A stretch of 37,514 bases of DNA, from the NCBI GenBank assembly GCA_002476625.1, contig DLLC01000004.1, forward strand, positions 1 to 37,514, given 5' to 3'. Source of the stretch: Porphyromonadaceae bacterium UBA7572. Its GTDB lineage: Bacteria > Bacteroidota > Bacteroidia > Bacteroidales > Muribaculaceae. Position numbers and translations under genes: made by a program. Shown piece after piece: positions 24,325 to 31,610 of this stretch (its first letter is position 1; the number at the start of each line of letters is the position of its first letter). The notes under the pieces were generated by a model. The model made no database searches. It was not told the origin of the DNA and saw only the letters and a program-made list of their open reading frames with translations.

Positions 24325-24912
24325 ATGCGTAAACTCCTGCCGATATTCTCAATTCTGTGTCTGCTGGCGCTTTGTGCCGGTGCCGGTGTGCCAAAAGCGT
24401 CTGTCACGCTACCCGGAATCGACGAGGCTTCCATGAAGGCCAAGTTCTCGGAAATGGACTTGCAGCCGATGGAGGGAGTGTGGGAATATCCCAACGAGAA
24501 TATGAAATTGGCCATTGAGCGATGGAAGGGCGACGGCAACGTCGCCTACCGTATAGTGCTGTTGGCGAGCGCGGATATCGAGTTGCTTCCTGGCGCGGTG
24601 GTGGGCTATATGGCACCAAGTGCCGATTCGAAGAAGTTCCAACTGTGGATTTACACGGAGCGCAGCAGGGACGGGTTGAAATCGCCTATGGAATGTGTGG
24701 CCACCCTGTCGGCCGACGGCACTTCGCTTATATTCGATCCTCCACACATCAAAATGAAAGTGAGGATAAACTTGGCACGTGTGTTCACCAAAATATTCCG
24801 TGGGGTGAGTGTGACTCCAGAAAAGGTGGAAGAAAAATTGCCAGTGGGCTTTCGTAAGGTGTTCCCTGCAAATGGCAATGGTGAAAAATTCAATGAAATT
24901 CGTTATCTATGA
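24325..24912 (+). CDS. Exported protein of unknown function, DUF3078 operon
   Basis: This 195-residue protein begins MRKLLPIFSILCLLALCAGAG (signal peptide). It includes LQPMEGVWEYPNENMKLAIER, a pattern reminiscent of lipocalin-like exported proteins (EGxWxY), then a beta-rich body (VAYRIVLLASADIELLPGAVVGYM, FQLWIYTERSRDG) and a C-terminal segment with LPVGFRKVFPANGN. It starts 2 bp after the DUF3078 stop and overlaps the next gene by 4 bp (ATGA), so the three are very likely co-translated. I cannot assign a function; the lipocalin idea is weak. Confidence 0.8.
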   Translation: MRKLLPIFSILCLLALCAGAGVPKASVTLPGIDEASMKAKFSEMDLQPMEGVWEYPNENMKLAIERWKGDGNVAYRIVLLASADIELLPGAVVGYMAPSADSKKFQLWIYTERSRDGLKSPMECVATLSADGTSLIFDPPHIKMKVRINLARVFTKIFRGVSVTPEKVEEKLPVGFRKVFPANGNGEKFNEIRYL

Positions 24913-25382
24913 GAGAAATAGCTGTCATAATCGCGTGCGCATTGGTGGCAACTGGCGCTTTTTCACGCACCAAGACCTCTACTCATAAGTTGAGCAGTGC
25001 CCATGCCGAAATAGACACGATAGCCGAATATGTGGCTGACACGCTTACTGATATAGCCCCCAATGCCATTTCCATCAAGGGATATTCGAAAAAGGCGAGC
25101 GACAGCAAGGAGACTTTTTTCGTGACGAACCACACCACTCACCGTATTTCTCAAATCAAGATTCGCTTGCGTTACTCAGCCATCGACGGCAAACTGCTTC
25201 ATGAGCGTGTGGCCACAGTGGATGTGACGCTGAAGCCTGGCGAAACCCGGTTGGTGGCCATTCGGTCGTGGGACGTGCATCGCCAGTTTTACTATTACGC
25301 TGGCGCAAAACCCAGAAAGAGCGCATCGCCCTACAAGACAGCCTACCGCCTGATAGGCTACAGCATTCCAATAGGGGAATAA
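24909..25382 (+). CDS. Small exported beta-sandwich-like protein, DUF3078 operon
   Basis: The 157-residue protein has a signal peptide (MREIAVIIACALVATGAFSR). The rest resembles an FxLYD-like beta-sandwich: FFVTNHTTHRISQIKIRLRY, then GKLLHERVATVDVTLKPGETRLVAI, ending near residue 157 after a Tyr-rich stretch (QFYYYAGAKP). It starts within the stop of the preceding gene (ATGA overlap) and ends about 70 bp before a shared terminator. Probably periplasmic or lipid-facing partner of the outer-membrane barrel encoded first in the operon; the function is unknown. Confidence 0.8.
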   Translation: MREIAVIIACALVATGAFSRTKTSTHKLSSAHAEIDTIAEYVADTLTDIAPNAISIKGYSKKASDSKETFFVTNHTTHRISQIKIRLRYSAIDGKLLHERVATVDVTLKPGETRLVAIRSWDVHRQFYYYAGAKPRKSASPYKTAYRLIGYSIPIGE

Positions 25383-25451
25383 ATTCAGCTCATTATTTTC
25401 GGTGCTTTTGGCATATAGCGGGCGCCTATCAAATTGAAAATGGATATACAA

Positions 25452-25485
25452 AAAAAACTTGGCAGCCATTGCTGTCAAGTTTTTT
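25452..25485. terminator. Bidirectional terminator shared by the DUF3078 operon and tRNA-Pro
   Basis: AAAAAACTTGGCAGC (25452-25466) pairs with GCTGTCAAGTTTTTT (25471-25485), 15 bp with one G-U, 4-nt loop, A run on one side and T run on the other. It lies 70 bp past the plus-strand operon and just beyond the tRNA 3' end on the minus strand. Confidence 0.85.
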
Positions 25486-25490
25486 GTAAT

Positions 25491-25568
25491 TGGTCGGGAT
25501 AACTGGATTCGAACCAGCGACCCCACGCCCCCCAGACGTATACTCTAACCGGACTGAGCTATATCCCG
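25491..25568 (-). tRNA. tRNA-Pro (anticodon GGG), CCA encoded
   Basis: Read on the minus strand the cloverleaf is complete. The acceptor CGGGATA pairs with TATCCCG, followed by A and an encoded CCA. The D-stem is GCTC/GAGT, the anticodon stem TACGT/GCGTG with loop CTGGGGG (anticodon GGG at 25533-25531), and the T-arm GCTGG-TTCGAAT-CCAGT. The CGG start fits bacterial proline tRNAs. Confidence 0.95.
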
Positions 25569-25603
25569 ATCGTGCCAATAGGCTTTATCTCCTAAAGGCG
25601 ATG

Positions 25604-25635
25604 CAAAGTTACAATTTTTTTCTCATCTTCGCAAA
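25604..25635 (-). promoter_or_regulatory. Candidate promoter of tRNA-Pro
   Basis: On the minus strand TAACTTTG (25611-25604) fits TAnnTTTG, with TTTG at 25635-25632 in the -33 position. It is about 36 bp upstream of the tRNA. Confidence 0.55.
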
Positions 25636-25656
25636 TCTTTTTTAGTATTGGAAAAC

Positions 25657-26658
25657 TTAATAAGTGAATGCGCGGGTGATAGTGGCAATTACGACCTTGC
25701 CTTTAGTAATGTTGGCGTTGGTCCAGTTGCCTTGGCTGTCGTAAGTGTAGGCGATGCTGTAAGCAGAAGGTGTGCCTTTTCTTGTGGTCACCCATCGGCG
25801 GTTACATTTATTTTTTGTTACGGTAGCTTTGGTGATATCGCCTTGTTCGTTTCTCACAAATGTTGTGGTGGTCTTGAAGTATGAAGGGCCATTGTAGTCT
25901 TCTTGTGTGATTTGTGATGTGGCAGTTGTGATGTGGTCGTTGGCATCGTAAGCATAGCTGAAGGTGGTTGTGCCATTTTCGTTGATGTGCGAGAGTAGCC
26001 CCTTGTCGTTGTAGTACACATTGCCCTCAAGGGCATTTACTTTAGCCGAAACGAGTTTGCCGTTGGCATCGTAGTTGTAAGCAAAGTCCACTTGATCGGC
26101 AAAGCCCTCTTCTTTGTGCCATTTACCGTCTTTGCCAGGGGTGTACATATTGAAGATTTCTTTTGTCAGCCGCCATTGCGCATCGTAGGCGTATTGCGTC
26201 TGGTCGGCTCGGTCTTGCACTCCGTCCATTGTCTCAATTTTGGAGAAGATTGCCATTGTGCCGATTCTGCCGTCCATATAGTCGATAATGGCTTTTTGCT
26301 CGTAATTTTTGACACCACTAATAGTGTGTTCGGGCATAATTACACTCTCAATGTTGCCAGCATCGTTATAGGTGACTTTGAAAGTGTAGGTGCCAGCTCC
26401 TTTCGATAGAAAGTCTTTCTTTAGCACCATCTTCTGTTGCATGCTTTTAGGGGAGTTTTTTAGACTGAGTATATCGTTTGGTAGTTTGTTAGGTGCGATG
26501 TGGAAGTCGTAGACCGACAGATAGTAGCCATTGTCGAGCATTAGGTTGTCGATAGGGGAAATTACTTCACGAATCAGCGTCATAGCCTGTGACGAAGCCA
26601 TAAGGCTTGTGCCGATATATAGGCATGCCGTGATGATAGAGATTACAGCTTTTTTCAT
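25657..26658 (-). CDS. Exported YD/RHS-repeat-like protein
   Basis: The 333-residue protein starts MKKAVISIITACLYIGTSLM (signal peptide, cleavage near SSQA). From about residue 90 it carries loose repeats with a Tyr-Asp/Gly pattern: FKVTYNDAGNIESV, YAYDAQWRLTKE, FAYNYDANGKLVSAKV, VYYNDKGLLSHI, FSYAYDANDHI and YTYDSQGNW. This is typical of YD-repeat-like exported proteins in Bacteroidales, which form beta-strand shells without known toxin tails. It has no C-terminal effector domain. It starts 45 bp after aroB and ends the likely five-gene operon; the tRNA lies just downstream on the same strand. Its role is unknown. Confidence 0.8.
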   Translation of the reverse strand: MKKAVISIITACLYIGTSLMASSQAMTLIREVISPIDNLMLDNGYYLSVYDFHIAPNKLPNDILSLKNSPKSMQQKMVLKKDFLSKGAGTYTFKVTYNDAGNIESVIMPEHTISGVKNYEQKAIIDYMDGRIGTMAIFSKIETMDGVQDRADQTQYAYDAQWRLTKEIFNMYTPGKDGKWHKEEGFADQVDFAYNYDANGKLVSAKVNALEGNVYYNDKGLLSHINENGTTTFSYAYDANDHITTATSQITQEDYNGPSYFKTTTTFVRNEQGDITKATVTKNKCNRRWVTTRKGTPSAYSIAYTYDSQGNWTNANITKGKVVIATITRAFTY

Positions 26659-26703
26659 TTTAATTGAAGAGAGTAGATTGTTGAAGAATCGTTTTATTTG
26701 ACG

Positions 26704-27759
26704 TTAAATGTGGAGCAGGTCGCGATAGAGGTCAAGAGCGATGCGCATTTCTTCATCGGGAATGGCTTGCCCTGGCTTCACTTCGCCACAGGCAGCGAGC
26801 AAGGAGCAGTTGATTTCCCCGTTCTGGCTTTTTTTGTCGTGGTGCATAAGCTGCAGGAGATAGTCGTAGTCGTCGCAAGTGATGTGGTATGCGCCATAGT
26901 TGCTGCCCACGAAATCTGCCAGGCGGTGTAGGTCGCTCAACGGGAATTTTAGCAGTTGATGCGACAGCACGGTTTCAGCCACAAGTCCCCATGCCACGGC
27001 GTAGCCGTGGGGGATAGGGGCGCCGTCGTGTAGAGCCTTGCTTTCAAAGGCATGGCCCACGGTGTGGCCGAGGTTCAACGCCCGGCGTATGCCCTTTTCA
27101 TGTGGGTCTTCCTCCACTATTCGCTCTTTTACCAGCACCGAGGTTTTCAGCATCTGCAATAGCTCATCGGCATCCGCGCCTTGAAAGTCGAAACCGATAA
27201 GTTTCATAAACTCTTCATGGTCGCTGAGCATGCCGTGCTTCAGCATTTCAGCATAGCCCGACTTTAGCTCCTCGGAGGGGAGGGTACTAAAAAAGCAGGT
27301 GGAGATAATCACGTCGGAAGCCTCACTGAAGCAGCCGATCTCATTCTTCAGACCGCCGAAATTAATGCCTGTTTTGCCGCCCACAGCGGCATCCACGGCA
27401 CTTAGCAGGGTGGTGGGGACGTTGATGAATCGGATTCCTCTTTTAAAGGTGGAGGCAGCGAATCCTCCCAAATCTGTCACCACGCCACCGCCAATGTTCA
27501 CCACCACAGAGCTGCGTGTGGCTCCGCCTTGCTCTAAGCTTTCCCACACGTGGGTGAGCGACGAAAGATTTTTGCACCCGTCGCCAGCTCCAATAGTAAT
27601 CACCTTTGCTTTTTTTAGGTGTTGGCTCTGTATCATGGGGAGCACTTCGCGCGCTGTGTTCTCGTCCACAATCGCTGCCAGCTTGCTGTATGGCTTCGAG
27701 GAGAGAATGCGGTCGAGAGCAGTGGCCACATCGTTGGTGAATACGATATTTTGCTTCAT
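26704..27759 (-). CDS. aroB: 3-dehydroquinate synthase
   Basis: AroB turns DAHP into 3-dehydroquinate, the second step of the shikimate pathway for aromatic amino acids. The 351-residue protein has NAD-binding NIGGGVVTDLGGFAAST (88-104), VPTTLLSAVDAAVGGKTGINF (114-134), EELKSGYAEMLKHG (metal/active-site Glu and Lys), and RALNLGHTVGHAFE (zinc His pair). The start at 27759 (MKQNIVFTNDVATAL) lies 16 bp after the HAD gene, so the two are co-transcribed. A longer reading to 27795 would overlap the HAD gene. The operon pairs it with exported proteins of no metabolic link, a common loose arrangement in Bacteroidales. Confidence 0.95.
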   Translation of the reverse strand: MKQNIVFTNDVATALDRILSSKPYSKLAAIVDENTAREVLPMIQSQHLKKAKVITIGAGDGCKNLSSLTHVWESLEQGGATRSSVVVNIGGGVVTDLGGFAASTFKRGIRFINVPTTLLSAVDAAVGGKTGINFGGLKNEIGCFSEASDVIISTCFFSTLPSEELKSGYAEMLKHGMLSDHEEFMKLIGFDFQGADADELLQMLKTSVLVKERIVEEDPHEKGIRRALNLGHTVGHAFESKALHDGAPIPHGYAVAWGLVAETVLSHQLLKFPLSDLHRLADFVGSNYGAYHITCDDYDYLLQLMHHDKKSQNGEINCSLLAACGEVKPGQAIPDEEMRIALDLYRDLLHI

Positions 27760-27775
27760 TGCGTAGTGCGTGCGG

Positions 27776-28516
27776 TTATTGGTGGGCTTCGGCAAGTGCT
27801 TTCAGCAGCGAGGGCACAGCTTCGGCAAGCGCTTTCATATTAGGATAAACGATGTCGGCGCCGGATTTGTAAAGGTCTTTTTCAGGAATAGGGCCAGTGG
27901 TGACGCCTATAGTGAATGAGCCCGACGCATGGCCAGCCTGCACGCCAAGCGGTGCGTTCTCTATTACGATGCACTCACTGGGTTTTGCGCCTGCTTTCTG
28001 CTGACCGCGCAAATATGGCTCTGGATTCGGCTTTCCATTCCGGGTGTCGGCTCCCGTCACACGCTCTGGCTCAAAAAGTCCGGCATAGTCGTGGTCGATT
28101 CGCTCCAGGATGGAAGGCTGGTTGGAACCTGTGACGAGCACATTTCTCAACCCGGCCGCCTTTGTGGCTTGAAGCACTTCTGTGGCCCCCTCCATCATGG
28201 CAGGCTCGCCAAGCTCGTTGAAGTAGCGTCCCTTCACCTTATAGTATTCCCACGCTTCCTCATCGGTTACATTCTTGCCTGCGCCGCGGCGAAACATCAT
28301 CTTGATGATGGCTGCACCCGTCATGCCCTCGTATTGGTAAAATTCATCGCGGGAGCATTTCACATTGTTTTTCTTCATGAGCTTCACCCATGCACGGGTG
28401 TGGTTTTTCATCGAGTCGTAAAGCACGCCGTCGCAATCCACGAGGGCCACTTTTATGTTGGCGCTTTTATTGCCACTATATTTCAGATAGTTGGCTATTG
28501 CTGCTTGTTCTGTCAT
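27776..28516 (-). CDS. HAD-superfamily phosphatase/phosphomutase-like protein
   Basis: HAD enzymes of subfamily IA act on phosphorylated sugars or other small substrates; this one resembles beta-phosphoglucomutase-type proteins with a cap domain. The 246-residue protein has the catalytic DCDGVLYDS (27-35, Asp nucleophile), a helical cap, motif II Thr in VTGSNQ (128-133), motif III Lys in GKPNPEPY (161-168) and motif IV ENAPLGVQAG (186-195). Its N-terminus is about 20 residues longer than the core. It is followed by aroB 16 bp later. The exact substrate cannot be read from the sequence. Confidence 0.9.
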   Translation of the reverse strand: MTEQAAIANYLKYSGNKSANIKVALVDCDGVLYDSMKNHTRAWVKLMKKNNVKCSRDEFYQYEGMTGAAIIKMMFRRGAGKNVTDEEAWEYYKVKGRYFNELGEPAMMEGATEVLQATKAAGLRNVLVTGSNQPSILERIDHDYAGLFEPERVTGADTRNGKPNPEPYLRGQQKAGAKPSECIVIENAPLGVQAGHASGSFTIGVTTGPIPEKDLYKSGADIVYPNMKALAEAVPSLLKALAEAHQ

Positions 28517-28562
28517 TTTTTTTCTGAATTATGATGTGTTATTTTTATTATTAGATAAAACA

Positions 28563-29297
28563 TTATCTTGCGGTGATGTGGAAGCACCCTTGCTTACGCT
28601 CGTATATGGCGTAGCACTTGCCAGCCTCCCTATAGTTGTAGATGATTTCGGCGAGAATGTTTTTCAAACTCTCCAGCGATATTTTGTAGCTCTCGTCCAT
28701 GCAGTCAAATTTTGTCCAGCTGATGTCGAAAGTGGTGCCGTAGAGGTGACACGACTGCTCTGTGGCTGCAGCATTGCGTTTTCTCAGTTTCGACACCGTG
28801 TGCTCGGTGCGCAGCAGGCTGTTTACTCTTATGCGGTAGCTCTTGCCGCCACGCACCTTGATGGTGTCTTGAAACGCTTTGCCTATGTCGTGCAGCAGCT
28901 GGGCAGCCTTAGGCACGAGGTAGGGCATCGCGTAGCGCATGGAGTCCACATAATACACATCGCAGGTGGCAATGTGAAGAATGGGGCGTTTGAGCTTGAA
29001 CGCCGATTTGATGTCGGTGATGGGATTGATGCCGCCGGCACGGGCGGCACTGAGCTGAAGTGCGTTAGAGTCGTTGAATAGCTCTGTCAGCCTGCCAGGC
29101 TTGATGTGAGTCTGCATCACATGCTCGCTTCCATTGTCGGTGGCTTGCTCTATTGCCTTTTGGCTGGATCCGTTCACTATCACCTCGTCGGTCAGCACGT
29201 ATTCAGGCACCTCCTGGTGGTAGCCACATGTGTAAACCCCCGACGATACCGCTATCACCGCTGCCACTATAAGCAAAATCCAAATGATGGTTCGCAT
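28563..29297 (-). CDS. Exported DUF5715/M15-like protein
   Basis: The 244-residue protein begins MRTIIWILLIVAAVIAVSSG, a membrane or signal helix. Near the end is SCHLYGTTFDISW (182-194), which matches the zinc-binding SxHxxGxAxD of M15 D,D-carboxypeptidases (His184, Asp191), and a later CFH (His240) that may supply the third ligand. RIRVNSLLRTEHTVSKLRKRN (155-175) resembles the lead-in to that motif. The family looks like the DUF5715 group of Bacteroidetes, believed peptidoglycan-related. It lies 17 bp after the nitroreductase-like gene and 46 bp before the HAD gene in one likely operon. The peptidase role is inference. Confidence 0.8.
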   Translation of the reverse strand: MRTIIWILLIVAAVIAVSSGVYTCGYHQEVPEYVLTDEVIVNGSSQKAIEQATDNGSEHVMQTHIKPGRLTELFNDSNALQLSAARAGGINPITDIKSAFKLKRPILHIATCDVYYVDSMRYAMPYLVPKAAQLLHDIGKAFQDTIKVRGGKSYRIRVNSLLRTEHTVSKLRKRNAAATEQSCHLYGTTFDISWTKFDCMDESYKISLESLKNILAEIIYNYREAGKCYAIYERKQGCFHITAR

Positions 29298-29314
29298 TTT
29301 TGCTACTGTGTGTG

Positions 29315-29923
29315 TTATCGGCCAATGGTCTGGACGTAGAGTATGTTCTTATTGTCGCCGAGCTGCATTGACTTCTTCATCGCATCACGGTCGCATCCAT
29401 AGCGCACCACGGTTTTGAGTCCGGCCTGTGCGCAATATAGATACACGTTCTGCGATGCAGCTCCCGCGGCATAGCATTGGTGCTCTATGTCTTTTTCCTT
29501 GGTGTTGTCGGCCACGAACACGATGTTGACAGGTGCCGTGACAGCGAAGTCCTGTAATGCTACCTCACTGCGGAAATCCCCCGTGGCAATGGTGGTGAGC
29601 GTATTGTCTTCAGCGCTGTAGCGGCTGATTTCTGTGGCGGTGACCACATATATTTCAAGTTCCTGACGGTTCATGGCGGTGGCGATGGTGCGTTTGCCAT
29701 CATGGGTGATGCCCCAAGCCGCCCATAGAATATCGCTCAACTCTTGCTTTGTGACCGTGGACGCAGGGTTGATGTCGCGTTGCGAGCATCGGAGGCTCAT
29801 TGCCTTCATAAGTGGCATTCCCCCTGTGGTGTTAGGCTGAGGAAGCACCTCGGCGTTGGCCGACAGGCATGTGCCTATGGCTGTGGCTACTGAAGCCACT
29901 TTCACTAATAAGCTATTTTTCAT
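29315..29923 (-). CDS. Exported nitroreductase-like protein
   Basis: The 202-residue protein has a signal peptide (MKNSLLVKVASVATAIGTCLSANA). The body follows the nitroreductase/SagB fold: MSLRCSQRDINPASTVTKQEL (the usual R-x-S-x-R FMN-phosphate region, but with Cys and Gln), LSDILWAAWGITHDGKRTIATAMNRQELEIYVV, then GAASQNVYLYCAQAGLKTVVR. Export of a flavin protein is unusual; flavin loading by this protein is not established. It is the first gene of the likely five-gene minus-strand operon with a -7 box just upstream. It may act in the periplasm as a redox protein, or have lost catalytic activity. Confidence 0.8.
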   Translation of the reverse strand: MKNSLLVKVASVATAIGTCLSANAEVLPQPNTTGGMPLMKAMSLRCSQRDINPASTVTKQELSDILWAAWGITHDGKRTIATAMNRQELEIYVVTATEISRYSAEDNTLTTIATGDFRSEVALQDFAVTAPVNIVFVADNTKEKDIEHQCYAAGAASQNVYLYCAQAGLKTVVRYGCDRDAMKKSMQLGDNKNILYVQTIGR

Positions 29924-29948
29924 ATCTCAGTAATAAATTTGCGTACCA

Positions 29949-29956
29949 CAAATTTA
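29949..29956 (-). promoter_or_regulatory. -7 box of the five-gene minus-strand operon
   Basis: On the minus strand this reads TAAATTTG, 26 bp upstream of the ATG at 29923. No other strong box was seen before the downstream genes through 25657. Confidence 0.55.
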
Positions 29957-30012
29957 CAAAAAAGGATGAAATATGCGCAAAAAAGCGCCCTTTTTAACGT
30001 GTTTCAGCAATG

Positions 30013-30055
30013 AAAAAAGCGCTTGCTCCATTGGAGGGGGAGCAGGCGCTTTTTT
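30013..30055. terminator. Bidirectional terminator between the LRR gene and the nitroreductase-like gene
   Basis: AAAAAAGCGCTTGCTCC (30013-30029) pairs with GGAGCAGGCGCTTTTTT (30039-30055), 17 bp with one wobble, 9-nt loop. It lies 25 bp past the stop of the out-of-frame LRR extension (30081), which fits as the terminator of that gene. Confidence 0.85.
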
Positions 30056-30080
30056 AGGAATATACCATTTTTATGGAGGC

Positions 30081-30275
30081 TTACCTGATGATGAACTTTT
30101 TTGTTACATTTTTGAACCGCAACAGGAATATGCCCTTTTGGTCGATGGTGAGCTCTCTGTCGCGGCTGGCGCAGATCATCCTGCCCTGCATATCATAAAT
30201 ATATGCCACAGCACTACTATCGTTGGTGTATATCTTTACCTGATTTCCGCCTTGTCCGTCTCCTGCATCAGGTCG
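30081..30275 (-). pseudogene. Out-of-frame C-terminal sorting-type domain of the LRR gene
   Basis: After the LRR frame stops at 30236, the minus-strand frame offset by one base stays open from about 30275 to a stop at 30081. It codes QVKIYTNDSSAVAYIYDMQG, RMICASRDRELTIDQKGIFL and LRFKNVTKKFIIR. That is the usual pattern of Bacteroidales C-terminal sorting domains (VxIYx... YxxxGR... GIYxLR... KxIxR). It has no start codon of its own and runs to just before the terminator, so it is best read as the severed end of the neighbouring gene. The shift lies between about 30239 and 30275, where I see no homopolymer. Confidence 0.75.
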
Positions 30276-31555
30276 TTATTCGAACTCAAGTCCACGCTGT
30301 AGTCAATTTCATCATATTCTTTGATTTCTTTGAAGACCTTGCTCCATACAGGATGCGCCATGTAAACGTCTTTGCTTCCCTTTGGCACCATTAATGTTGC
30401 CGCTCCGAAAGGCCTACCATAGGAATCTTCGGTGTCTTTAGTAGGATCATATTCACTTGGAATAGGGTTTTGTGCATACACAGTTTGTAAACAAGGTTGG
30501 TGCCATGACCTTAATACGCCATCAATTGTAACACGAGAATAAGAAGGTGCTATTGAATAAAGATATTTTAACTTTGATGGCAAGATTATGGTCCTTAAAT
30601 TTTCACACTTATCAAAAACGAAAAAATCTTTTAAAGAGTCAATATTATTTGAAAACTGAAAGACTTGCACATGGTCGTTTTTAATCATTATCGCATAGGG
30701 GTCTTCAAATGCAAGATCAATTTTCTTGATATCGTCAGGCATTTGATAGACAGGGTCTCTTTTTCCCTGTGGATACCAACGGAATGCCATATCTTTTTTT
30801 GTGACAAGAACTCCATTGATGCTGCCGTAAATTTCGTTACGAGGAGAAACTTCAATAGCTTCCAGTAAAGGACAGTTTTGCCATAGCATGTAATAGCCAT
30901 ATCCTGCTACTTCTTTTTTATTATTCTTAGCACGGATTTCTTTGATGTTTGCCCCTATGTAGAGATATTTAAGGAATCTGTATAAATAAAAACAATCTTC
31001 TAATCTCTCTGGCACCAACTCTCCAAAGCTGACGAGGTTCTCTGGAAGACGAATGGCGTTGATGCCTGTGAATGCAAATGCCCAGTTGCCTATGGTGTGG
31101 ACTTTTTCTGGGATGTTGAGCTTTAGCAGGGGGTAGCAACGGAAAAACGCTCCATCACCTATATACTCCACACTTTCTGGAAGCGTCACCTTTGTGACAT
31201 GGCCAAGGTAAAACGCATACAGCCCCAGCCCCCTCACTTCATACTCTTTTCCGTTTTCAGTGTGGATAAACTGCGGTATGGTTACATCTCCTTTTAAGGC
31301 TGTGTCGGCTTCGTTGAGAATGGCAAACTTCTCCTGCTTGACAGAGTCGGTCATCACCTGGTATTTCAGTTGTCCTTGTTGGATATATTGGTCTGTGGCG
31401 ATCCAACCTTGGACGCGCGCCCCTCTCTGCATGAATTTCGGACTGAGCTCATACAATAATGAGTCTGTTCCCCACTCACGCCCCCAACTGCCTGGGACAG
31501 CCTGTGAGTAGGCAAACGACAGAATCGCTACCAAAAATAATAAAGTCTTTTTCAT
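30236..31555 (-). CDS. Exported BspA-like leucine-rich-repeat protein, 3' end frameshifted
   Basis: The 439-residue product begins MKKTLLFLVAILSFAYSQAV (signal peptide). LRR_5/BspA-type repeats occur in the first half and again later: HVTKVTLPESVEYIGDGAFFR, LLKLNIPEKVHTIGNWAFA, INAIRLPENLVSFGE, and CENLRTIILPSKLKYLY. The end YGRPFGAATLMVPKGSKDVYMAHPVW is the usual linker found before a sorting domain in this family, but the frame then gives only DLMQETDKAEIR and stops. The sorting domain is present in the other frame (30275-30081). The start at 31555 gives the signal peptide; the frame is open to 31798 but that part overlaps the next gene. Likely a surface protein in other strains, here not anchored if the reading is right. 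Confidence 0.8.
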   Translation of the reverse strand: MKKTLLFLVAILSFAYSQAVPGSWGREWGTDSLLYELSPKFMQRGARVQGWIATDQYIQQGQLKYQVMTDSVKQEKFAILNEADTALKGDVTIPQFIHTENGKEYEVRGLGLYAFYLGHVTKVTLPESVEYIGDGAFFRCYPLLKLNIPEKVHTIGNWAFAFTGINAIRLPENLVSFGELVPERLEDCFYLYRFLKYLYIGANIKEIRAKNNKKEVAGYGYYMLWQNCPLLEAIEVSPRNEIYGSINGVLVTKKDMAFRWYPQGKRDPVYQMPDDIKKIDLAFEDPYAIMIKNDHVQVFQFSNNIDSLKDFFVFDKCENLRTIILPSKLKYLYSIAPSYSRVTIDGVLRSWHQPCLQTVYAQNPIPSEYDPTKDTEDSYGRPFGAATLMVPKGSKDVYMAHPVWSKVFKEIKEYDEIDYSVDLSSNNDLMQETDKAEIR

Positions 31556-31610
31556 GTTTGTACCTATTAAATTGTTAAATGATATTTTTATTGGTGAACA
31601 GCATTTACTG

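Noticed and set aside
29973..30302. 109-residue plus-strand frame over the terminator and the LRR 3' end
   Set aside because: It crosses a strong terminator, has no export signal or known motif, and is antisense to the better-supported sorting-domain remnant.
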